NCBI GenBank assembly: GCA_049299895.1
Contig: JBAQYF010000010.1
Span: 1-64,000 of the forward strand
DNA length: 64,000 nt
From: CAIYYO01 sp049299895
GTDB lineage: Archaea > Altiarchaeota > Altiarchaeia > IMC4 > QMZM01
Direction: 5' to 3'
Of the stretch, positions 16,219 through 24,120 are shown one piece after another. How positions within the stretch are numbered: the first letter of the stretch is position 1; each line of letters starts with the position of its first letter. Made by a program: the position numbers and the translations under genes. The notes beneath the pieces are model-generated. The model did not search any database and had not been told where the DNA came from. It saw only the letters and a program-made list of their open reading frames with translations.

Positions 16219-17997
16219 TCATTCACGTATCAGTGTACCATAGTTCTGCATCTTAGCCTGCATTTCCGGAGTTAATTGTTTGACAAGCTCTGCATTATAC
16301 GAACCGGCAGGCATTAAAGTTATTGTTTCGTTGAATATCTCCTGGGCCGCGACGGCATAAGAACGCGATAACGCAGCAATCGACCCGTTTTTGACTGAAG
16401 GATCAACGTCGGTCGCATAGATCGAAACAGTATTGTCGCTGTTGCGGACGATCTCGAACATGCGCAGCTGCTGGGGGAAATCCCTTAATGATGCAGTCTC
16501 AACCTCCCAGAACCCCAGCTCCGGATGGTCCGGATCAGGCGATTTTAGTGCGGTAACGGTATTACGGTGAACATGTCCTGACATCCATAGGATGAGATTC
16601 GGATACGTGTGCAGTTTCTCTATCAGCCTCTGCTCGGATACCTCAGAGAGGGGGCTCCAGAGCCTTGAGGAATTTGGCAGTTCGTTGCGTATCGGTATGT
16701 GCGCAGCGATTATCATAAGCTTGCCTTCAGCCTGACCCTTATCTAGTTCGCTTACAAGCCAGTCATACCGAGCATCATCAAGAGAGGCGTACGCATAGTG
16801 GCCAACATTTGGATCGGTATCCTTTAGAGTATCGTCGAGCACGATGACCTTGATTGGTATATCCCCCTTCGGTTCGAAAGAATAGCAGGCAAATCCCGTT
16901 GGTACGTCAGACTGATTGAATCCATGTCCTTTGGGGCTTGTCGATGAATTAAAAAATTCATTCATCCATTCAGACCGGGAAAGTGCACGGCGGTTCGGAT
17001 CAACTGCAAGGACCTTTGGAGGTTCTGCAAAGTCTTTGACCGGTCCTGCGCCGATGACGTCACCGTATGGCGTCCGGCCATCGATTGCGCCCATATAGAA
17101 ACCTCGTCCGTCTAATGCCAGAGGGCCGGTATGGTTTTCTCCCTGGTTGAGAATGTACTCGCCAGTCAAAGTCTGCCGGATGTAATCATTAGAAGGGTTT
17201 GAACCCATCCAAAAATGATCGTGGTTGCCGAGAGCCTGATACCAGGAGATCGTCTTATCAAGCCCTGCCGCCTGATATTCATCCTGATAATCGTTATGCG
17301 GTCCTGGAACAGGATCATCCTTGGCACCTGAATCAGGATTTATTATCTTGCCGTCTAGGACATCGATATACCATCTTAGTTCATTATACTGATTGCTGTT
17401 GATGGCATCACCAAGGAAGATACCGAAATCAAACGGTTTTTGCCGGTGGAGGATATTTACGGTCTGGACAGCCGCATCGAGAACCTGGGTTGTTGAGAGC
17501 ATAGCCGGTGAATATGCCGATGGATTGCCGCCTTTGTAGCCGGCATTGATCCCCTGGGCGGGAGTTTCCTTATCGGAGAGATGAATGTCGGTCATGGCAA
17601 AGAAATGGAGTAGTCGCGCCGTTTTAGTAACCTGGGTATTGTTATACGCAGGCGGCATAAGATCCAGTCTTTTCTGATAATCAATCCCCCCGCCGAACTG
17701 CCAGACGCCGTAACCATACTGCGAAAAATTAGAGACGTCATAAGGAAGAAGCTTGGGCGAATTTGTTGGAACGGGAACGGGAATAACACTCCTATCAATT
17801 GTTGTAAAAACATTGGAATCTATCGGATAGCTAGGTTCTTTTGTTGTAATCGGATTACTGCCAGTCTCATTCTTTAAATAATCAGTATTTGGTTCTTGCT
17901 CGGTATTTCTGAGGGATAGAATAATTGTGCAAAGAATTATTGTCCCAGCAATAATCAATGCTACCCCTAACTTAGAATAACGCCCCTCTTTTGCCAT
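16219..17997 (-). CDS. Membrane-anchored metallophosphoesterase (TIGR03768-like), copy 2
   Basis: A 592-residue paralog of the neighbouring gene, with long identical blocks (for example DDPVPGPHNDYQDEYQAAGL). Metal-binding motifs are MTDIHL, FLGDAINS, GNHDHFW, AAHIPI and GHVHRNTV. In the third-last block the Asp-Cys pair of copy 1 is replaced by Asp-Ala, so the copies differ next to a metal ligand. An N-terminal anchor (VALIIAGTIILCTIIL) is present. Tandem duplication followed by moderate divergence explains the pair. Substrate unknown, possibly an extracellular phosphoester. Confidence 0.88.
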   Translation of the reverse strand: MAKEGRYSKLGVALIIAGTIILCTIILSLRNTEQEPNTDYLKNETGSNPITTKEPSYPIDSNVFTTIDRSVIPVPVPTNSPKLLPYDVSNFSQYGYGVWQFGGGIDYQKRLDLMPPAYNNTQVTKTARLLHFFAMTDIHLSDKETPAQGINAGYKGGNPSAYSPAMLSTTQVLDAAVQTVNILHRQKPFDFGIFLGDAINSNQYNELRWYIDVLDGKIINPDSGAKDDPVPGPHNDYQDEYQAAGLDKTISWYQALGNHDHFWMGSNPSNDYIRQTLTGEYILNQGENHTGPLALDGRGFYMGAIDGRTPYGDVIGAGPVKDFAEPPKVLAVDPNRRALSRSEWMNEFFNSSTSPKGHGFNQSDVPTGFACYSFEPKGDIPIKVIVLDDTLKDTDPNVGHYAYASLDDARYDWLVSELDKGQAEGKLMIIAAHIPIRNELPNSSRLWSPLSEVSEQRLIEKLHTYPNLILWMSGHVHRNTVTALKSPDPDHPELGFWEVETASLRDFPQQLRMFEIVRNSDNTVSIYATDVDPSVKNGSIAALSRSYAVAAQEIFNETITLMPAGSYNAELVKQLTPEMQAKMQNYGTLIRE

Positions 17998-18054
17998 CTT
18001 GATTTCATATAGAAATAGAAGTTTATAAGCTTGTTTCTTACTGTTTTGTATCGC

Positions 18055-18189
18055 TTATTTTCGCACTTTGTACCCCCGCACAAATACATCCCCCAGAGTC
18101 TCAATACTGATCGGCTCCAGCCCTATCGTTTTCTCGTAAGGAATCCGGTCCCCATCCGCAATCGTCGGCACATCTCTCCAGCGGCTTGC
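18055..18189 (-). pseudogene. Broken 3' end of a ribG-type reductase gene
   Basis: Reading minus from about 18189 to the TAA at 18055-18057 gives DVPTIADGDRIPYEKTIGL, then EPISIETLGDVFV, ending YKVRK. This aligns without gaps to the C-terminus of the intact reductase at 18778-19464 (DAPTLADG, LEPIGVAVLGDVFV, ending YRVLGRK), with roughly 22 of 39 positions identical. The rest of the gene is absent. The fragment lies just before the MazF-type module, which in turn abuts the intact gene's stop codon. The level of divergence suggests a homolog of foreign or ancient origin rather than a recent copy. Confidence 0.7.
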
Positions 18190-18204
18190 TCTCCCTATTT
18201 TTAA

Positions 18205-18223
18205 ATATATAATCGTTATATAT
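18205..18223. promoter_or_regulatory. Palindromic operator candidate of the MazF-type module
   Basis: A perfect inverted repeat ATATATAA-TCG-TTATATAT lies 20-38 bases before the antitoxin ATG. It overlaps the likely TATA region and transcription start. Antitoxins usually repress their own promoter by binding such palindromes, so this is a plausible autoregulatory site. Its low complexity lowers certainty. Confidence 0.45.
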
Positions 18224-18242
18224 CTGCTATAGGTGATATATA

Positions 18243-18470
18243 ATGAGTGAGGTTACCACCATCCAGCTGGATAAAAAGGTAGTAAAATCCCTTAAAGGAG
18301 TAAGGGAGCACCCCAGGCAGACATACAACGAGATAATAAAGAATCTGGTCGAATACTACCAGGCCGCAAAGAAGAGGAACCAGTACGACGAGTTCCTGCA
18401 CAGGATCCAGCAGCCGAAGATGAAGGAGCTCTGGAGCAATAAAGAAGACGAGGCGTGGGAAAATGCTTAA
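18243..18470 (+). CDS. Antitoxin of a MazF/PemK-type module
   Basis: A 75-residue protein. The N-terminal TTIQLDKKVVKSLKGVREHP strand-helix, followed by TYNEIIKNLVEYY, resembles ribbon-helix-helix-like archaeal antitoxins. The C-terminus is charged and probably binds the toxin. GGTGAT precedes the ATG. Its stop overlaps the toxin start by eight bases, typical of coupled antitoxin-toxin pairs. Confidence 0.75.
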   Translation: MSEVTTIQLDKKVVKSLKGVREHPRQTYNEIIKNLVEYYQAAKKRNQYDEFLHRIQQPKMKELWSNKEDEAWENA

Positions 18471-18777
18471 GCCCGGCGACGTGGTTCTTGCGATGGTGCA
18501 ATACACCGACACATTCGAGGTAAAGCAGAGGCCTGCAGTCGTATTATACGAAGAGTTTGACAACATAGTGATAGCAGGCATAACCAGCAACACAGCCATG
18601 AAGGGCATCCCGCTCACAAAAGAGGAAGGAGCAGTCAGGGACTCGGTTATAAAACTTAATTACATATTCACTATATCGAGAGCCATGATCATAAAAAGTC
18701 TTTTCGCGCTAAGCGCGGAAAAGAAAAAGAGAGTATATGAAGAACTCACGGAAAGACTTGTAGGATTGAAGAACTGA
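18463..18777 (+). CDS. MazF/PemK-type endoribonuclease toxin
   Basis: A 104-residue toxin of the MazF fold. KPGDVVLAMVQYTD at the N-terminus, the QRPAVVLYEE strand, and the later DSVIKLNYIFTISRAMI segment correspond to the conserved PemK core with its catalytic Arg and Ser/Thr region. It probably cleaves mRNA and is held inactive by the upstream antitoxin. Its stop is directly adjacent to the stop of the convergent reductase gene, with no spacer. Confidence 0.82.
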   Translation: MLKPGDVVLAMVQYTDTFEVKQRPAVVLYEEFDNIVIAGITSNTAMKGIPLTKEEGAVRDSVIKLNYIFTISRAMIIKSLFALSAEKKKRVYEELTERLVGLKN

Positions 18778-19464
18778 TCACTTTCTTCCCAGGACACGAT
18801 ACTGCAACACAAAAACATCGCCTAAGACCGCAACTCCAATAGGTTCAAGGTTTATCGCAGTCTCATACGGCAGGCCAATTCCATCTGCCAGCGTCGGCGC
18901 GTCTTTCCCTCCGAATATCTTTGGTCCGACCGCAACGTATATCTCATCTACAAGGCCCGCTTCCAGCATCTCGTAGTTTAGTGTGCCTCCGCCTTCTACC
19001 ATTATACGTTTCATGCCCAGGCCCGCGAGTATGTCCACCATCTCGCAGATATTGGTCTTCTCTTTGCCCAACACGTAGACCTTGGCCTTCCTCCGCAGCG
19101 CTTCTATCTTCGCCTTTTCCTCTTTTTCGGTTGTGAATATTATCTTTTCCGCGTTCCCGTAATTGAGGAAGTCGCCGTCGGCGCGTATATTCTTAATACT
19201 GCCAACCATTATCTTAGAGGGGTTCTCCGAAAGTCCCTTAGAAAGACGCCCCCTGCGCAGCTCTTCGGATTTCACAGTGAGCTTGGGATCGTCGATTGCC
19301 ACAGTATTTGAACCCACCATAACCGCATCAACCCCCGCCCGCAATAAATCCACGCGAGCGAAGTCTTCCTTGTTGGATATCTTCACCTGCTTTCGTTCTA
19401 TCGTAGAAAGTTTTCCGTCGAGGGACATTGCGGAATTGATGTAAATGAATGGCTTTTTCATCAT
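18778..19464 (-). CDS. 2,5-diamino-6-ribosylamino-pyrimidinone 5'-phosphate reductase (RibD C-terminal family)
   Basis: Reduces the ribosyl side chain to ribityl in archaeal riboflavin/F420 precursor synthesis. I chose ATG 19464, which overlaps the TGA of the upstream gene (ATGA) and gives 228 residues. A longer in-frame start would only add sequence inside that gene. Conserved parts are INSAMSLDGKLS, GVDAVMVGSNTV, IMVEGGGTLN (NADPH loop) and the C-terminal DVFVLQYRV. It is the last gene of a four-gene minus-strand operon whose other members are surface or membrane proteins, an unusual setting for a riboflavin gene. Confidence 0.92.
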   Translation of the reverse strand: MMKKPFIYINSAMSLDGKLSTIERKQVKISNKEDFARVDLLRAGVDAVMVGSNTVAIDDPKLTVKSEELRRGRLSKGLSENPSKIMVGSIKNIRADGDFLNYGNAEKIIFTTEKEEKAKIEALRRKAKVYVLGKEKTNICEMVDILAGLGMKRIMVEGGGTLNYEMLEAGLVDEIYVAVGPKIFGGKDAPTLADGIGLPYETAINLEPIGVAVLGDVFVLQYRVLGRK

Positions 19465-20309
19465 ATCCTTCTCTTCTTCTTTATCAGGTATCCTATGCAC
19501 AGGCCCGCAACGAGTGCGCACGCCGCAAAGAGCGCGATCTCCGCGTATGGAAGCTGCGTTGCGCTCTCTATTATCTTCGTCTGGGTGTTTGTGTACGCCG
19601 GGGGAGCAGCATAGTCTCTTGCAGTTTCGGCGAGCGTCGATGTTACTGTATCCCAGGAGGTCGATAAGATTGTGGAAGCGTCTGACAGGGTTTTTGTCGC
19701 GTTCCTTTCCAGTTCATGTGTAATCTCGTCGGCCATTTTCCGGCACCCTTCGGAGATGCATTCTACGGAGTCGTTAAACGATGCCATCAGCACCGCCCCG
19801 GTTCCTCCGTCCGGGGATCCTGCCGTTGCGTTGCCTAACATGTCGGCTGCGCCCGACGCGGGGGCGGATTTCAATAGTTCTTCTGATGCGCCCTGCATCG
19901 CATTCTCAGGCACGCGGGAAGTAGGCGAAGACAGGTAATTTTCTATGACAGTTATTTTTCCAAGTCCCCTGAGCCTGGATAAAAGAGTATATGCGGTCAC
20001 GCCCAGCGCCAGGAGAGACGTTGCCAGGACGATCCATACCTTTTTCTCGTAGGGGTTCAGTAGTTCCTTTCCCTTGCCTGTGAGCTTGTAGTATTTCCAC
20101 TTCATGCCCTTGTCTACCTGCTTTATCAGACCCGCGGCAACGAGCGTGTCCAAGTGTTCTTTTATGGTGGAAGGCGCCATCCCCAGTTCTTCTGCAAGGT
20201 CCGTGAGCGTGTGCTGCCGGTCGTCGAGTATTCTCAGGATCTTTACCCTGCTGTCCACTGCGAGCGCCTTGAACGTCTCCCGGTCCAGGGTGATCTTGTC
20301 TTCGTCCAT
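19461..20309 (-). CDS. Membrane-tethered winged-helix (ArsR-like) regulator
   Basis: A 282-residue protein. Residues 10-85 are a winged-helix domain: AVDSRVKILRILDDRQHTLT, ELGMAPSTIKEHLDTLVAAG, then WKYYKLTGKG. A first membrane helix follows (about 91-110, VWIVLATSLLALGVTAYTLL). A polar external segment of about 140 residues with two cysteines comes next, then a second helix near 255-275 and KKKRR at the end. The DNA-binding domain would face the cytoplasm. It lies between a secreted protein gene and the reductase gene. An external signal could be relayed to transcription through this protein. The signal is unknown. Confidence 0.85.
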   Translation of the reverse strand: MDEDKITLDRETFKALAVDSRVKILRILDDRQHTLTDLAEELGMAPSTIKEHLDTLVAAGLIKQVDKGMKWKYYKLTGKGKELLNPYEKKVWIVLATSLLALGVTAYTLLSRLRGLGKITVIENYLSSPTSRVPENAMQGASEELLKSAPASGAADMLGNATAGSPDGGTGAVLMASFNDSVECISEGCRKMADEITHELERNATKTLSDASTILSTSWDTVTSTLAETARDYAAPPAYTNTQTKIIESATQLPYAEIALFAACALVAGLCIGYLIKKKRRI

Positions 20310-20319
20310 GTTCTATAGG

Positions 20320-20742
20320 TTAGTTTATCACGTTGATTGATGTGTCTCCTGTGATGGGATTTGTTTCTTTGGCGATGACTTTTCCGTTAAAAGATGCGGG
20401 TCCGGAATAATTTTTGGGCGCAGTTATCGTATAGCTGATGGTCCTGTTTATTATGGGTTCGCCTATCGGCAAGAAGAGCCATTCTATCCGGTCGGGATTA
20501 TTCTTGAGCACTCCTCTCGGGGCGTTGTTCGAAACAATCCAGCCGGATGGGTAGTCTTCTTCCAGCCCGACTGCGTTCAATTTTCCGTTGACCGCCATCG
20601 TCAGGTAGACGGTAAAATTTTCCCCTCCCCGCACTGTTGCGGGGAGGACCCGTGTTACAGTCACGCTGCTTTCCTGTGCATTGCATCCCACGAACAGTAT
20701 GATAGCGGACACACCCAGAACAAACAGGGCCCGGTTCTTCAT
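20320..20742 (-). CDS. Small secreted, probably lipid-anchored protein
   Basis: A 140-residue protein with an N-terminal hydrophobic signal ending in FVGCNAQ, a plausible lipobox with Cys20. The mature part is a single beta-sandwich-like domain (VLPATVRGGENFTVYLTM, ISYTITAPKNYSG) like the extracellular Ig/NEW-type modules common in archaeal surface proteins. Ten-base gaps separate it from the DUF4139 gene upstream and the membrane regulator downstream, so the three are one operon. Specific function unknown. Confidence 0.8.
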   Translation of the reverse strand: MKNRALFVLGVSAIILFVGCNAQESSVTVTRVLPATVRGGENFTVYLTMAVNGKLNAVGLEEDYPSGWIVSNNAPRGVLKNNPDRIEWLFLPIGEPIINRTISYTITAPKNYSGPASFNGKVIAKETNPITGDTSINVIN

Positions 20743-20752
20743 AAGAGGCGTA

Positions 20753-22183
20753 TCACCATTTCTTGTATCTTATCGTGTAGGTTAATTTCGCTTCTCCGTT
20801 CGCTTTCACAGGCACGTTCCACTTTATCTTGTTGTTGGATTCTTTTATGTGGTTCACGTTCTCTTTGGTTATTTCCCAGTCTCCTCCTGTGTTTTCAAGG
20901 ACCGACACGGTTATGTCTGAGCTCTTGTGGTTCCTCAGGGTTACTTCCCAGGAATATTCGTACCAGTTGGACAATATGTTCATGTCTGTCTGCTTTCTTT
21001 CCCCGACGATGTCAAAGGCCTGTCCCGTGTAGAGGCTGATTGTTTCGTCCTTGGGCGTGTGGTCTATTGCGTCTTCTCCAATGAATTGCAGTTTGCCGGA
21101 GGAGTCTTTCTTGAATACTTTTACTGTGCCCTTCGGGAGGGGTATGCCCAGGTTGTTCTCTTCGGAGTTTTTGAAGTTCAGCATGACCTTCACTTTCTTC
21201 TCGCTGGAATCGGACCATGAGCCGCCGTAGTACCATCCGGAGAGGTCGTCGTAGACGTATTCTTTTTCAACGCCTATGTCGTTTGAAGCAAACAGCGATA
21301 ATTGTTTTTCTTCGTTGTTCTTCAGCGTCGTCTTTCTCTGCAGGTCGTACATGTGGTATTCATAGAGCGATTGTTCGACGAACTGCGATCCGCCCGCGTT
21401 CAACGTCTTTTCCATGTACATGTCCCCGTCTCTCATGACGGACGGCGCAGCTACGCGGTTGACGTCTCCTGCGACAAGCTTCAGTTTGGCGTTCTCGAAC
21501 GTAGTTCCGGCATTGTTCCGGACTGTGACCCATCCGTTCAGGTCCATCTTATCGTCGTTGTCGTTAGACACTGCAACGTAATCTGCGTTCCAGCTCATCC
21601 CGCCGGTCATATATGATAATTCGAGGGTGTGATTCTTTGGTTCCTTGCTTTCTACCATCCACTCCAGGGTGGGCTTCGTTATCAATCCCTCCGGGAGTTC
21701 CGGGAGGACCAGGTCGCTTACCGATAGGATGTTTATTTTTCCGTCCTTGTCTTTCAGTATAATCTGTTCGCCGTTATGCGATAGGAGCGTTCCTTCGACT
21801 AGTTCTTTTTTGTCTCCGTATATCTGGTAGGCGTTTATGTCTTTTCCTACGTATTTGTCCAGGATCTTTTCCCGGCTTACAAGGTCGTACTGGTAGTTTT
21901 GTTCCAGCACTTCGATGCTGCCGTTGAGTGATTTGAGTTTCACGCTGGCAGTGTCTATCCCTGATGCGACTCCTTCATAGAGCACCGTGTTCAGTCCGCT
22001 GTCAAGGTAATTTGTCCTGTATTCCTTTACTACGCCGAGGTTCGAGTTGTAGACCGTTACTTCCAGATCGTCTGCCTGCGTATTTATCAGGATGGGTTTT
22101 TTCATCATTTCCATTATTCCCATCGCTCCTGCCGCAAAAACCATGAGTACTAAGAATACTCCTATTTTTTGGTTGTATTTCAT
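20753..22183 (-). CDS. DUF4139-domain surface protein
   Basis: ATG 22183 (MKYNQK) starts a 476-residue protein. It lies about 36 bases after a clear TATA box, which excludes the longer in-frame start. A signal/anchor helix (VFLVLMVFAAGAMGIMEMM) leads to an extracellular region with VTVYNSNLGVVKEYR, ELSYMTGGMSWNADYVA and WTVTVRN-like beta strands (NGWVTVRNNAGTTFENAKL), which is the DUF4139 signature. The family's function is unknown. It is the first gene of an operon with a small secreted protein, a membrane regulator and the riboflavin-pathway reductase. Confidence 0.85.
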   Translation of the reverse strand: MKYNQKIGVFLVLMVFAAGAMGIMEMMKKPILINTQADDLEVTVYNSNLGVVKEYRTNYLDSGLNTVLYEGVASGIDTASVKLKSLNGSIEVLEQNYQYDLVSREKILDKYVGKDINAYQIYGDKKELVEGTLLSHNGEQIILKDKDGKINILSVSDLVLPELPEGLITKPTLEWMVESKEPKNHTLELSYMTGGMSWNADYVAVSNDNDDKMDLNGWVTVRNNAGTTFENAKLKLVAGDVNRVAAPSVMRDGDMYMEKTLNAGGSQFVEQSLYEYHMYDLQRKTTLKNNEEKQLSLFASNDIGVEKEYVYDDLSGWYYGGSWSDSSEKKVKVMLNFKNSEENNLGIPLPKGTVKVFKKDSSGKLQFIGEDAIDHTPKDETISLYTGQAFDIVGERKQTDMNILSNWYEYSWEVTLRNHKSSDITVSVLENTGGDWEITKENVNHIKESNNKIKWNVPVKANGEAKLTYTIRYKKW

Positions 22184-22218
22184 TTTTTTAGTTATATTAT
22201 AACTACTTTTGCCAGGGG

Positions 22219-22226
22219 TATATAAA
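22219..22226 (-). promoter_or_regulatory. TATA box of the DUF4139 operon
   Basis: On the minus strand TTTATATA is flanked by CCCC runs, 36-43 bases before ATG 22183. It predicts a start near 22198 and a leader of about 15 bases. Confidence 0.5.
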
Positions 22227-22262
22227 GGGGTATCGGTTTGTTTCGGGCTGGACCGAAGCATT

Positions 22263-23684
22263 TTATATAACGTCTTTTCCTTTCGAGCTCACGACGGCAC
22301 ATTTGCCGCTCACGCAGCCGCATGATCCCGCGCCGCAGTCTATCGGCCCCTCGCATACCTCGGTGCACAGGGCTTTCCCGTTGAGCATGGTGCACTGTTT
22401 CGTTCCTTCTTTGTTGATGCAGGCCGTGGGATGACAGCACTGCTCAGGAACGCAGTCTGAATCGCTCTTGCAGGAAAGCATCTTCTCCGTCTGGGAGCAT
22501 TTGTTGTCCACGCACCTTATCTCCAGGTTCCCCGCTATGCCGCTGCAAAAATCGGGGCACTGCTTTTTTTCGTCTATGTAGTCCCTGTTCCCGTATGCGC
22601 ATTCGCCGCTCTTCCGGTCGGTCCCGCAGGCGCAGTCCGAGTCCTTTTCGCAGTACAGCGGGCTTTCCACGGCGCACTGTCCTTCGACGCACGCGCATGA
22701 CCCTGCCCCGCAGTCTATCGGCCCCTCGCACGACTCTGTGCACATGAGGTTGCAGGGCTTCTTTTCTCCCGCATACATGCAGGCAGTCGGGTGACAGCAC
22801 TGCTCAGGAACGCAGTCCACGTCTTTGGAGCATGCCCGGCTGACGTTCCCCGTCTTAACGGTGTAGAGACACCCCTCGCTCCTGGTGCCCTGATTAACGC
22901 ACTGGTCGTCCGTCGACTCCGAGTTGTCGCTGCAGCCTTTTTCAGCGCAGTTCTGGAACAGGAAACATGTGCCGCGCGTCATCTGGTTCCATCTCCCCTT
23001 CGGGCATACGTGGCTGGTTACGCACGGGTCCGCGACGTATGCAAGGGTCGAGCACGTACCGTTGCTGCATACGTGATATGGGTCGCTCCCGTCCGCGCAT
23101 TTGCTGTCCTCCTGTTCGCAGTCCGAATCGTCCGCGCATTTGACAGGGCCTCCTTCCGCGGGCTTCTGGTGTAGTTCGTCCCATTTCCCGTCGATGACTG
23201 CGCCGGTCACTATCCCTTTTTCCACGGATACTTCTATGATGTGATCGGTCAATGCCTGCGGCAGGTTCTGTTCGCTGCGGTCTCCGTATCCTGCGTGCCT
23301 TGTTTTGAATTCATACGTGAAAAGCCAGCAGTAGGGACATTTCAGGGAGACTGTTTTCATGCGTTTTAGTTCGAATCCGTCGAAGCGGTATGTATGGGCA
23401 TTGATAACGTAGTTTGACGCTGTTTTCTCGCTCCCGTTTTCAGTAACGTATGTCTCGACGCAGCTGTTATTGTCGGATCGGCAGCCGGTTATCCCTTTTT
23501 CCGCGAGGCAGTTTATCCCGCAGACTTTTCCGTTGAGCGCTTCCGGGGTCTTTCCCTGCGGGTAGCATTTGCAGTCACATAGGCTTAGAGCGCATTTTTC
23601 TTCCGGGGTTTTTTCAACGCAGCATGAAACTGTTATTATCGCACATACTAAAAGCAAAACCGTCAATTCTTTTTTCCGGGTCAT
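22263..23684 (-). CDS. Cysteine-rich secreted protein with repeated eight-cysteine-type modules
   Basis: A 473-residue exported protein. The signal peptide (LTVLLLVCAIITVSCCV) could end in a lipobox Cys. More than 50 cysteines follow. Two copies of one module are obvious near 285-345 and 410-465, each with DCVPEQCCHPTAC and then CEGPIDCGAGSC. Further CxxDSDC-type units lie between. The coding DNA repeats too: a 25-base identical stretch occurs near 22434 and 22794. Cys pairs suggest disulfide-knotted extracellular modules. A role in surface attachment or inhibition is possible, but none is shown by the sequence. Confidence 0.85.
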   Translation of the reverse strand: MTRKKELTVLLLVCAIITVSCCVEKTPEEKCALSLCDCKCYPQGKTPEALNGKVCGINCLAEKGITGCRSDNNSCVETYVTENGSEKTASNYVINAHTYRFDGFELKRMKTVSLKCPYCWLFTYEFKTRHAGYGDRSEQNLPQALTDHIIEVSVEKGIVTGAVIDGKWDELHQKPAEGGPVKCADDSDCEQEDSKCADGSDPYHVCSNGTCSTLAYVADPCVTSHVCPKGRWNQMTRGTCFLFQNCAEKGCSDNSESTDDQCVNQGTRSEGCLYTVKTGNVSRACSKDVDCVPEQCCHPTACMYAGEKKPCNLMCTESCEGPIDCGAGSCACVEGQCAVESPLYCEKDSDCACGTDRKSGECAYGNRDYIDEKKQCPDFCSGIAGNLEIRCVDNKCSQTEKMLSCKSDSDCVPEQCCHPTACINKEGTKQCTMLNGKALCTEVCEGPIDCGAGSCGCVSGKCAVVSSKGKDVI

Positions 23685-23767
23685 TGTACTACACCTGTTT
23701 ACTAAAAGGGAGACAATGAATAAAACATAGCCATCCGGCCGGCATCTTTGTTATTCCGTTGTCTTAT

Positions 23768-24120
23768 TCAGTAATTTCTCCATTTTCCTTTCACCAGATC
23801 ATAGACGTTGTATTGCGGATGATAGCAGACGCATCCAGGGCATGCTTCAGTATATGCGCGCAGTATCGGGTCTGTTCCAGGAGTTGCCATAAAATATTTG
23901 TTCCCGCGCAGCCCCGGTTAAACGGTCGACTGGATATAAGCTGATTCCGAGTCATACCCTTCTTTTTCCGCGTCCACACGGAGGTACTCTATAGGCAGGC
24001 CCTTAAGGGAAGATGCATATCGTAATCTTTGCAGACGGCATGATGCGCCCCTTCGACGGGTTTCAGCGTGCCTTCTTCCATTACGAGGGCAGTCAGCGTC
24101 TTATGGCCGGTGCATGTCTT
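23768..24120 (-). pseudogene. Decayed coding sequence downstream of the 24121 gene
   Basis: Minus-strand reading continues in frame directly after the TAA of the upstream gene: KTCTGHKTLTALVMEEGTL, then EGAHHAVCKDYD. A frameshift near 24020 leads into SSLKGLPIEYLRVDAEKEGY. An in-frame TAA (near 23928) interrupts, then the same frame gives NKYFMATPGTDPILRAYTEA, CPGCVCYHPQYNVYDLVKGK, ending at TGA 23768. Codon-like composition and conserved-looking cysteines argue for a recently broken gene of about 110 codons. Parent family not recognised. Confidence 0.5.

Noticed and set aside
14392..17997. The two metallophosphoesterases as one frameshifted gene
   Set aside because: Each has its own start, signal anchor and full set of metal-binding motifs.
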